Positions 1-6,242 of a DNA stretch of 7,519 nucleotides are shown here, one piece after another. The translations under genes and the position numbers were made by a program. This DNA comes from Legionellales bacterium UBA2469. GTDB lineage: Bacteria > Pseudomonadota > Gammaproteobacteria > Legionellales > Legionellaceae. The notes beneath the pieces were generated by a model. It did no database searches. It was given only the letters and a program-made list of their open reading frames with translations, and was not told where the DNA came from. The stretch is taken from assembly GCA_002342175.1 (NCBI GenBank), contig DDPL01000036.1, forward strand, positions 1 to 7,519, in the 5' to 3' direction. The number at the start of each line of letters is the position of its first letter. Positions within the stretch are counted from its first letter, which is position 1.

Positions 1-3000
1 TAAAAAGTTTTAGAATCCCCAGGATGGTTTTTGGTGTAACCATTTGAAACCAAAAGATCAATGACCATTTCTGTTTTACCAATACCTGCCTCTCCTTCTA
101 AAACCAGACGATTAAGACCTTGATCAAGTTCATGTTGTTGAAGTTTTAAAAAATCCAAAATTTGATGTTGGTAAGGTAGGCGTGAAGGGGTATTACAGAA
201 ATTTGAGGATGAGGTTTGTGAATAACTTCTTTCAATTGCTGGAAAATTTTCATTGAATGATTTTAACCTGTTCTCAGGCACTAAAGGTCGACAGATTTGT
301 TGAGCGTAAATATGAGGGTTTTCTTGTGGGTTATCTTTGATAAGGGTCGCCATCATCTGAACTTGGCGCGGTGTAATGAGAACTTCTTTTTCTGAGCACT
401 CGGTCACAAATTGATAATAGTCTAGTAAGATTTTACCGGTATCAGGTTTATCTCCTAAAATATCTTTAACCACTTTTTCATAAATAAAAGCCGGTGATAA
501 AGGCTCAAAAATAATCGCATTCCCATGTCGTGCAAAAAGGGGTGCAATTTTTCGGTCATCGCCATAACTTAAAGGATTTCCAGCAAAGATGACTTTGTGG
601 TTTGGTGAGAGGTTAATGTATTCACCATCAATGACTATCCCTGGATTTTTTTGAAAGAGCCCTTCAAATTCAGACCATTGTTGCGGTGAAAGATTCGCCT
701 CATCAATAAATAAAATATTCATTTTGCCTGTGGTGGGTGGTTGTTTCGCCCATTGTTGAATATTGCCTAAAAAAATGTCATGGTCATTCGACAGTTCGGA
801 TTCAATAAAACGGCTCTTACCCACACCGGTAAGACCTGCAATAAAAACATAAGGTTGATGCGCTAGATTTTCCATCACCAAATTTTTGCGTTTATCAATA
901 AACGCTTGTGTGTCCTGCTCTGATGTATCCGGGTTAAAGGGGGGGAGCGTAATTCTACTCGCAATTTTATCGAGACCTTTATAGGTGTCATGTCCTCGTT
1001 CTTGGCGTGTTTTTTCTTCAATAAAACTTAAAGGGTTGTCTCTTTGAAATCGATGTTCATAGCTGGGTAAACCACATATAGGGCGTTCTGTTACCAGTAA
1101 TAGTTTTCCTGAAGTGGGGCGTTGATGCAGAAAAGGTACGAGCTCGTCGATAAGGTCATTGGTAAGTGAACCTTTCAGGATGACATTTTTATTATCATGT
1201 AAAAGTTTAATCAGCGCTTGTTCATGTTGTTGAAAGATAAATGCATCATCTTGGATAGAACCTTTTATTGATTTGATTAAATCACTGGCTTTGAGTTCAG
1301 AAGCATCAATGACAACCCAATCATCGATATCAGGTATTTGAGAGAGGGTTAAATCAATATCTTTGGTGACAATGCTTGCATTATTCAAAGACAACTTTGG
1401 TTCCCAATCATGGATGGTGTCTGTGGAACGCATAATATTTGCGGTCACATTAAATTTTTCACAGGTGGCAAAAAACTCATTCCATGTTTCATCTGTTAAA
1501 TCACGCGTTAATTGAATATTGAGGCTTTGATTTTGATGAAGCTCAATGATGCCTGGGGTTTGAGAAAGTTTGTCATGGGTAAAGGTGTATTGATTAAAAA
1601 AATTCGCAACCAAACTTGGATTGAGGAATTGGGGATTTTCTACAGCTCTATCTTTAATGTTAAGTTTTTCATTTCTTAAAAATGGTCGCTGTTCGGTTAG
1701 GATGGTTAAATCTTTAGGGACTATAAATGTACTATCAAGGGTTCTAATTTGGCCACTTAAACGCGCCTGAGTCCAGATTTTATCAAATTCAGGATCTTCT
1801 ATTGGTGGATTAACGATTTTAATGGTTTTTCCAGTTTGTAAAGCATTCTCTAGAGCTCCAGGAATAAAATGCGGAATACTTTGCTCAATCTTCCATCCAC
1901 CAAATAATTTGGTTTTCCAAGAGGGTGAATTGAATAAATTAATTTCGACACAATCTTCAGATGCTTGGTCTTGAAAGATAGGTAATGTTGGAATGGACAG
2001 CTCTTTTGGGCAATCATTGATTTTATCAAAACGGGAGTAAAAATCAGCGCCTGTACATCCGATGGTTGGATCAGAAAGGCCCACAATAATGCTTTTTTCA
2101 GGAAGGGGAACGCCATCAGCACTTGCAGTTTTATCGTATAAACTATTGCTAATGCGCGCAATATCATCGGCTGAGAATTTGGCATAATTAATAATAAATA
2201 CCGGAGATTTATCTTTATTTTCTTGAATAAACTCATAAAGCAATCCACCAGGTTGTTGCCAATGCCCTTGTTGATTGGATTGACGTTTAAAAACACGTGC
2301 AGAGCAGATTAAATCATCTGGACTATCGATATAAAAAACAGGATGTTGGGTATCTAGAGCTTGTTTTTGTATAGCCAAGCCCAACGGTTGAATATGTTCT
2401 TTATCCACATGAATCAATTGTTTGCCCTGCAATGCCCCTTGGATAAATGCTTGTAATGATGATGGAGGGACAGCCTTTTCTGGTTTAAAGAGACGACGAT
2501 ACTGAATTTCTTCTTCAGAAGGATACTCCATTTGAACCTTACGTACAGGAAGAGAGGATTCGAATGTGGATTCCTCTTTATCTGTAGGAGGGGGAAGTGC
2601 TGGCGTGATGTTGAGTTCTGCAGCATATCCCCCTAATTGGCAGGCGTGCCATTGTCTATTATGTTGTACTTCCGCATAGGCGTGGCAGTCATTGAAAATG
2701 ATACGACAAGGAATATTTAATAAATCCATTTGATGTTTAAAAGCAACTGCTCGATGTCGACAAGCGCCCACTTTTTGGGTCATGATGGCTTCTAAAAGTT
2801 CTTCAGGGCTGCAGGGGGGATTTTCTAGGGCTTTTTCACCGAATTGATTAAAGCGTTTGACCCAATCACTGACCTCTTTGGGTAATTCATGAATGGGTTG
2901 TTGTGGGTGATAAATGAGAAAATCCATATCCACGATTTGCGGTATATGGCTTCGAATGTAATAGAGATTATCGCGTTTTGAGTATTGAATTTCGATATCC

Positions 3001-5618
3001 TGTATATCCGGGTATGTGTGAAAATGTGTCATTATTTCATCTGGGAATAATGATGGAAGGGCTTGCCAATCTTGAGTGAGTTGTATCTTTTGAGCACCAT
3101 AAAAATAGCCTTGTTTGTTTTCTGGGAGGTTCAACGCGACGTTATCGGAGGATTTTTGCGGACTTTTTGTGGCATCCCATTGCAAATCAATGGAATTTTG
3201 TAATTGGAAAGGGCTACTGATAGAACCGAATGCAAACGTATCAAATGTTTGTAAACGATAGCTTGCCACATGTGGATTTGATGAGCCATCAAGTGCTCTA
3301 AAAAATTCTTTGAGATTAAACGTTTTAGATGGGTCAGGTGTGGTATTGGCATCGACGCTGGATGATGATTGCGATGAATATATCATTTCGCTCGAAGATA
3401 AGGATTCAGCCGAAGGCGATGTGTGCAGTTGGGGGTTGGAATTTCTTTTGAAACTGTTTTTTAACTGAGTACCCTGAAAATTGACTTCAGGAAATGTTTT
3501 TAGTAATTCGATAAATGCTTGGGGAGGCTCTATGGTGTTGCTATGCTCTTGAGAAAAGGACGGTGTGTTTTTTCCTTGTCTAATATTAATTTTTTGGATA
3601 TGAGGATGACATTTTAAAAACAGTTCAAGCGATTGATAATCGATTTCAGATGCTTTGATTACAATATTGAGTTCGTAAAGACGAGGGAATTGTTTTTCTG
3701 AAATTAAAGCCCAGTTGTGAGAAGAAATATCCTGTAAAGATAATGTTTCAATTTTTGAGGTAGGCTCAATTAGGTTCTCCAGAAACTTATTTTCTATATT
3801 AGATGAATTTAAAGAAATTTTTTTTAAATTCGGGAAGGAAATTGGTGAATTGTAAATGCCATAAATGAATAACTTATTAATACCTATTTCTTCAAGTCCT
3901 TGAGAATGACCAATGATTTTTAGAAAATCAGAGATGCACACATTTCCCTGAATTCTACTAAAAGAGTCACCAATATGCAGTTGCTTGAGTTGAAAAAGGG
4001 GTAATGCATCAAAATAGCATGCAAGATATAAATGGTTACTTTTTATCGTTAAGCGTTCTAGGTTTTGGCCTTTTTGGAGGATTGTGTATATGTTGAAAAA
4101 GCTCTCGGTCTGTATGGACAGTTCATTAAGATTGGAAATATCAAAAAAAGGTAATATTTCAGAGTTATCTAAAATAATGTTTAGGAGTTTGAGTTTGGGG
4201 GCGTTATCAATAATCTTTTTAATAACGGTTGAAGGCAGCGAAAAAAGCGTACATTTTTCTAATTTAGGGAATGGAATATCCTCTTCAGGAAAAGCGGGCT
4301 GACCTTTACCACAGGATAAATAGAGTTCTTCAAGTTGTTCTTGAGATTTTAAAATTTGTTTCATGGCCTCTGGAGAGCAAGAGCATCTTTCTAATTTCAG
4401 GCTTTTAAGAGAAGGCATATAATCAAAGACTATTCCATTAAATTGACAAGAAAGCAAATCGAGTTTTTTAAGATGAGGTAGATGTTTAAAATCTTCTAAA
4501 TTAAATGTTAAACCCATACCATCAATAGAAGTTAATCCTGGATGTGAATCTTCTACTCGAAATATTTGAAAAGTTGAAAGCCTACCAACTAATGATAAAT
4601 CACATAAATTTGGGTTGTTTTTAAAACATATATTAGAATTTATATTATCAATCTGCAAAAATTTAATCTGTGGAGGAAGGTCAGATATTTGCTCAAACAA
4701 TATACCATTGGGCAGTTCAACTTTTTCTAAAACGGATAATGGCCTAACAAAGTCTAAAAAATCTTGGTAGACTCGTTCTTTAACACGCGCATCATCAATT
4801 TTATCCTCATAATTAATTTGCAGTTGACTAATATTTTTAAGATTTTCTAATTGGCGGAGTTCGGGCCTTGAATCGAGTTGTGCCATAAACAAATTGGATA
4901 CGCTAGAGGCATCATCGCTGGTAACGTCGAAACTCATGATTTCGGGTTTTACAATACGTGGTAGTTTTTCAAGCATTGGAAAGTTTTCTATAAATTGAAA
5001 ATCCAGCTCATGGGTATTTGGGATGCAGATGATATTGTCGAGCAAAGATTCAGGTTTAATATGTAAAAAATAATCATTAAACTGAGCAATGATATCGGGT
5101 TTAACCGAGATGAAAGCTAAACTGGTCAAGGGAATTGCATTTTGTAATTCTAGATGTTCAGCGTAAAAAATTTGCTGCATTTCTTGGAAATCTACAACAT
5201 GCAATTCATCTATTGGTTTACGAAGTTTTTTAACCGCTTGTTTTTTAATATCATTGCTTAGAACGGGGGGAATGTCTTTTGCTAGATTTTTCAATTGAGA
5301 TATATCTTCTAAAGCTACAAAGTTTTCATTTTGTAAAACAACGATATTAAAATGTTGTGCTTGGAGTTCTTTGATAAGTTCGTAAAAGATGCGATGGTGC
5401 GGACTTATATATGATGAAATTGACCAATCGGCAAGAATGATGGTTTTCTTGACTTCACGTGTATCGGGATTAGGTTTAATAAAATAATCACTTTTATTTT
5501 CGATCAGTCGTGAGATTGAAATATCTCCACTAGGTGTCGAGGTGAAACTATCCTCAGTTGATTTTTTTTGAATGCTTAATGTTGAAATATAAGCATGGAT
5601 ATCAAATTCTTTTGGCAT
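1..5618 (-). CDS. Giant LRR / transglutaminase-like / tandem AAA+ protein (C-terminus beyond window)
   Basis: The frame is open from ATG at 5618 to the left edge, giving at least 1,872 residues; an in-frame TAA at 5627-5625 makes 5618 the first possible ATG. No Shine-Dalgarno is visible before it. Visible parts: an alpha/beta region with strand KTIILADWS and later FNIVVLQ (about 45-120); irregular leucine-rich repeats (about 253-680); a Ser-rich linker (about 725-760); a transglutaminase-like domain with C953 in GACRHRA and H979 in CHAYAEV; a degenerate AAA+-like module (about 1092-1200); then AAA+ with Walker A GLTGVGKS (1595-1602), Walker B ILFIDE (1635-1640), sensor-1 N1681 in AGNP and a candidate arginine finger R1697 in FARHG; then a second Walker A GEAGIGKT (1842-1849). 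The IDEANLSPQQW and FARHG context resembles MoxR/dynein/midasin-type AAA+ (AAA_5). ATP-driven remodelling with LRR target recognition is inferred. An effector or a STAND-like sensor are alternatives. No signal peptide or membrane segment is apparent. The frame is certain; the function is not known. Confidence 0.9.
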   Translation of the reverse strand, partial: MPKEFDIHAYISTLSIQKKSTEDSFTSTPSGDISISRLIENKSDYFIKPNPDTREVKKTIILADWSISSYISPHHRIFYELIKELQAQHFNIVVLQNENFVALEDISQLKNLAKDIPPVLSNDIKKQAVKKLRKPIDELHVVDFQEMQQIFYAEHLELQNAIPLTSLAFISVKPDIIAQFNDYFLHIKPESLLDNIICIPNTHELDFQFIENFPMLEKLPRIVKPEIMSFDVTSDDASSVSNLFMAQLDSRPELRQLENLKNISQLQINYEDKIDDARVKERVYQDFLDFVRPLSVLEKVELPNGILFEQISDLPPQIKFLQIDNINSNICFKNNPNLCDLSLVGRLSTFQIFRVEDSHPGLTSIDGMGLTFNLEDFKHLPHLKKLDLLSCQFNGIVFDYMPSLKSLKLERCSCSPEAMKQILKSQEQLEELYLSCGKGQPAFPEEDIPFPKLEKCTLFSLPSTVIKKIIDNAPKLKLLNIILDNSEILPFFDISNLNELSIQTESFFNIYTILQKGQNLERLTIKSNHLYLACYFDALPLFQLKQLHIGDSFSRIQGNVCISDFLKIIGHSQGLEEIGINKLFIYGIYNSPISFPNLKKISLNSSNIENKFLENLIEPTSKIETLSLQDISSHNWALISEKQFPRLYELNIVIKASEIDYQSLELFLKCHPHIQKINIRQGKNTPSFSQEHSNTIEPPQAFIELLKTFPEVNFQGTQLKNSFKRNSNPQLHTSPSAESLSSSEMIYSSQSSSSVDANTTPDPSKTFNLKEFFRALDGSSNPHVASYRLQTFDTFAFGSISSPFQLQNSIDLQWDATKSPQKSSDNVALNLPENKQGYFYGAQKIQLTQDWQALPSLFPDEIMTHFHTYPDIQDIEIQYSKRDNLYYIRSHIPQIVDMDFLIYHPQQPIHELPKEVSDWVKRFNQFGEKALENPPCSPEELLEAIMTQKVGACRHRAVAFKHQMDLLNIPCRIIFNDCHAYAEVQHNRQWHACQLGGYAAELNITPALPPPTDKEESTFESSLPVRKVQMEYPSEEEIQYRRLFKPEKAVPPSSLQAFIQGALQGKQLIHVDKEHIQPLGLAIQKQALDTQHPVFYIDSPDDLICSARVFKRQSNQQGHWQQPGGLLYEFIQENKDKSPVFIINYAKFSADDIARISNSLYDKTASADGVPLPEKSIIVGLSDPTIGCTGADFYSRFDKINDCPKELSIPTLPIFQDQASEDCVEINLFNSPSWKTKLFGGWKIEQSIPHFIPGALENALQTGKTIKIVNPPIEDPEFDKIWTQARLSGQIRTLDSTFIVPKDLTILTEQRPFLRNEKLNIKDRAVENPQFLNPSLVANFFNQYTFTHDKLSQTPGIIELHQNQSLNIQLTRDLTDETWNEFFATCEKFNVTANIMRSTDTIHDWEPKLSLNNASIVTKDIDLTLSQIPDIDDWVVIDASELKASDLIKSIKGSIQDDAFIFQQHEQALIKLLHDNKNVILKGSLTNDLIDELVPFLHQRPTSGKLLLVTERPICGLPSYEHRFQRDNPLSFIEEKTRQERGHDTYKGLDKIASRITLPPFNPDTSEQDTQAFIDKRKNLVMENLAHQPYVFIAGLTGVGKSRFIESELSNDHDIFLGNIQQWAKQPPTTGKMNILFIDEANLSPQQWSEFEGLFQKNPGIVIDGEYINLSPNHKVIFAGNPLSYGDDRKIAPLFARHGNAIIFEPLSPAFIYEKVVKDILGDKPDTGKILLDYYQFVTECSEKEVLITPRQVQMMATLIKDNPQENPHIYAQQICRPLVPENRLKSFNENFPAIERSYSQTSSSNFCNTPSRLPYQHQILDFLKLQQHELDQGLNRLVLEGEAGIGKTEMVIDLLVSNGYTKNHPGDSKTF
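459..911 (-). other. Intact MoxR/dynein-type AAA+ module coding segment
   Basis: Residues of about 1570-1720. Walker A is GLTGVGKS (K1601), Walker B is ILFIDE (D1639, E1640), sensor-1 is N1681 and a candidate trans-acting Arg finger is R1697. All catalytic residues needed for ATP hydrolysis are present. A helical lid with EVLITPRQVQMM follows. A second Walker A, GEAGIGKT, begins about 240 residues downstream (residue 1842, bases 72-95). That spacing is typical of tandem AAA+ units on one chain. Confidence 0.85.
2019..2345 (-). other. Degenerate AAA+-like module coding segment
   Basis: Residues of about 1092-1200 can be laid by eye against the functional AAA+ module at about 1587-1700. HPVFYIDSPDD sits where YVFIAGLTGVGKS has its P-loop, FIINYAKFSADDI sits where LFIDEANLSPQQW has Walker B, SIIVGLSDP sits at sensor-1 (VIFAGNPL), and DFYSRF with R1196 sits at the arginine-finger position (LFARHG). 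The P-loop Gly/Lys and the Walker B acids are missing (N1144 in place of Asp). This looks like a structural, non-hydrolysing AAA+ unit, as in dynein AAA5/AAA6. The alignment was made by eye and is an inference. Confidence 0.5.
2589..3326 (-). other. Transglutaminase/cysteine-protease-like domain coding segment
   Basis: Residues of about 765-1010 of the giant protein. The core fits the transglutaminase-like fold: GACRHRAVAF with nucleophile C953, NIPCRII on the following strand, then CHAYAEV with H979. The family normally ends with W-x-x-x-D; here the segment reads QWHACQLGG, so Q994 occupies the expected Asp position. A beta-rich stretch (about 800-900, including YYIRSHIPQIVDMDFLIYH) precedes it, as in secreted and effector-like transglutaminase proteins. 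Peptidase, transglutaminase or purely binding roles are all possible. Domain identity is by motif recognition only. Confidence 0.7.
3579..4862 (-). repeat. Leucine-rich-repeat coding array inside the giant gene
   Basis: Residues of about 253-680 contain repeated units of the kind LPHLKKLDLLSCQF, MPSLKSLKLERCS, QEQLEELYLSCG, APKLKLLNIILDN, ISNLNELSIQ, GQNLERLTIKSN, FPNLKKISLNSS and FPRLYELNIVIKA. Each has an LxxLxL core and a variable linker. The spacing is irregular, closer to ribonuclease-inhibitor or F-box-type LRRs than to the strict 20-23-residue bacterial effector LRRs. The array is degenerate at the protein level and is not a DNA tandem repeat. It is expected to form a curved protein-binding surface. 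Confidence 0.85.
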
Positions 5619-5631
5619 ATTATATTAATTC

Positions 5632-5678
5632 ATGGCGCTATGTATAACAATATAGCCAATAGATTGGTTTTTCGCCAT
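5632..5678. repeat. Nested inverted repeats in the leader of the giant gene
   Basis: The outer arms ATGGCG (5632-5637) and CGCCAT (5673-5678) enclose two further inverted repeats: GCTAT (5637-5641) with ATAGC (5652-5656), and CCAAT (5656-5660) with ATTGG (5663-5667), sharing single bases at the boundaries. As RNA on the minus strand this could fold as a small three-way junction ending 13 bases before the start codon of the giant gene. As DNA it could be an operator. The arms are only 5-6 bp and A+T-rich, so chance remains possible. Confidence 0.35.
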
Positions 5679-5875
5679 TTTTGCAGAGTATTGCCTGCTG
5701 TATATGAAAAAAATCAGTCGTTAAGATAATCTAAATGAAGCTTAGCGCAGTGTTCGTTACAAGAAAAAATAAATTGAGTGGTCATTTCAAAAGGCATTAG
5801 AACTTTTCAAGTATTGAATTGATCTACATGTGTTGTTTTGTTAGGATGCTCAACAGGAAAAGCAAGCCAACATTA

Positions 5876-5888
5876 AACACGGAGTGTT
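5876..5888. repeat. Short inverted repeat, possible operator
   Basis: AACAC-GGA-GTGTT is a perfect 5-bp inverted repeat with a 3-base centre, about 125 bases upstream of the precursor gene. Its size and symmetry would suit a dimeric repressor half-site pair. It is short enough to be chance. Confidence 0.2.
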
Positions 5889-6000
5889 CCAGATGTCTTT
5901 TTATACCTATTATTTTTTATTCAATAATATACATTTCCTTGTGTCCAAATGGATGTGGCATTCCTTATTTGTTTTTTAAATCAGTTGTTTTATTAACTCA

Positions 6001-6006
6001 AAGGAG
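6001..6006 (+). promoter_or_regulatory. Strong ribosome binding site of the precursor gene
   Basis: AAGGAG lies six bases before the ATG at 6013, close to the ideal anti-Shine-Dalgarno match and spacing. It is the best ribosome binding site in the window. It fixes the start of the short peptide gene and argues that this 50-codon frame is really translated, and strongly. Confidence 0.85.
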
Positions 6007-6012
6007 AAAATT

Positions 6013-6165
6013 ATGGAAGAAGTCCAATCGTTCGATCGCCCCTTGGCATATGACTTAGCGCACATGGTGCCTTATCAACATGATGAAAATCAAAATGCCG
6101 TTTCTAATAGCTTAACCATTTCAGGAGGTCCTGAGGCTGGAGCAGATGTGACCATTGATTTTTAA
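6013..6165 (+). CDS. Putative graspetide (ATP-grasp RiPP) precursor peptide, 50 residues
   Basis: Small acidic peptide with a strong Shine-Dalgarno, lying directly upstream of an MvdC/MvdD-type ATP-grasp ligase; position and size fit a RiPP precursor. Residues 7-20 (FDRPLAYDLAHMVP) could form the amphipathic leader helix recognised by the ligase, taking the role of the PFFARFL motif of microviridins, which is absent. The C-terminal part SNSLTISGGPEAGADVTIDF (31-50) is the likely core. Hydroxyls S31, S33, T35 and S37 alternate every second residue, then come GGP and the acids E41, D45 and D49 exactly four apart, with T47 between the last two. There is no Lys in the peptide, so only ester (lactone) links are possible. 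TIS (35-37) and TID (47-49) form a quasi-repeat. A GG at 38-39 with Ile at -4 could instead be a double-glycine export site. No sequence relative is recalled; the RiPP role is inferred from context. Confidence 0.8.
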   Translation: MEEVQSFDRPLAYDLAHMVPYQHDENQNAVSNSLTISGGPEAGADVTIDF

Positions 6166-6186
6166 TCAGATTATCATGACGTAATC

Positions 6187-6228
6187 ATTTTGAGAGACCT
6201 TTCAGGGATGAGAGCTCTCAAAATTTTT
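6187..6228 (+). terminator. Hairpin plus T-run between precursor and ligase genes (partial terminator)
   Basis: ATTTTGAGAG (6187-6196) pairs perfectly over 10 bp with CTCTCAAAAT (6215-6224) around an 18-base loop, and a T-run continues to 6228. The right arm also lies in a 12-base palindrome, TGAGAGCTCTCA (6209-6220), which offers a competing fold. It sits 21 bases after the precursor stop and just before the ligase ribosome binding site. It probably acts as a leaky terminator or mRNA stabiliser that gives much more precursor than enzyme, a common RiPP operon arrangement. Confidence 0.75.
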
Positions 6229-6242
6229 AAGATGAGGAATTT

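Larger units (their letters stand above)
5619..6012. other. Divergent intergenic region without a supported gene
   Basis: About 390 bases separate the two divergent transcription units and must hold both promoters. No consensus -35/-10 pair is convincing on either strand. Weak candidates are a TAATAT-like -10 near 5925-5935 for the plus strand and an extended -10 like TGTTATACA near 5640-5650 for the minus strand. Two tiny minus-strand open frames exist (5625-5678, 17 codons; 5714-5797, 27 codons), neither with a good ribosome binding site. Two inverted-repeat clusters are listed separately. The plus-strand frame across 5819-6058 is treated as chance. Confidence 0.6.

Noticed and set aside
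1850..2296. Minus-strand 148-codon frame, and similar frames at 2414-2626 and 3131-3352
   Set aside because: They overlap the giant gene on the same strand in other frames. The giant frame contains clear motifs throughout, so these are out-of-frame shadows.
4084..4302. Plus-strand 72-codon frame
   Set aside because: It lies antisense to the LRR coding region, has no ribosome binding site and no recognisable domain; a shadow of the giant gene.
1..5618. Possibility that the minus-strand region is a decayed gene or several genes
   Set aside because: Landmarks from residue 1 to 1849 (C953, H979, N1144, K1601, D1639, second Walker A) all fall in one frame and no in-frame stop was found on translation.
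5714..5797. Minus-strand 27-codon frame with two Cys (CNEHC)
   Set aside because: No ribosome binding site, very short, in AT-rich intergenic DNA; most likely chance.
5819..6058. Plus-strand 79-codon frame with a hydrophobic stretch, a possible small membrane protein
   Set aside because: It needs a TTG start (or an ATG at 5828) without any ribosome binding site, and it overlaps the start of the well-supported precursor gene in another frame.
6139..6165. Precursor as a double-glycine bacteriocin cleaved after GG at residues 38-39
   Set aside because: Ile at -4 and GG fit, but the Leu/Glu leader positions do not, and cleavage there would leave only one hydroxyl residue for the ligase. Kept only as an alternative.
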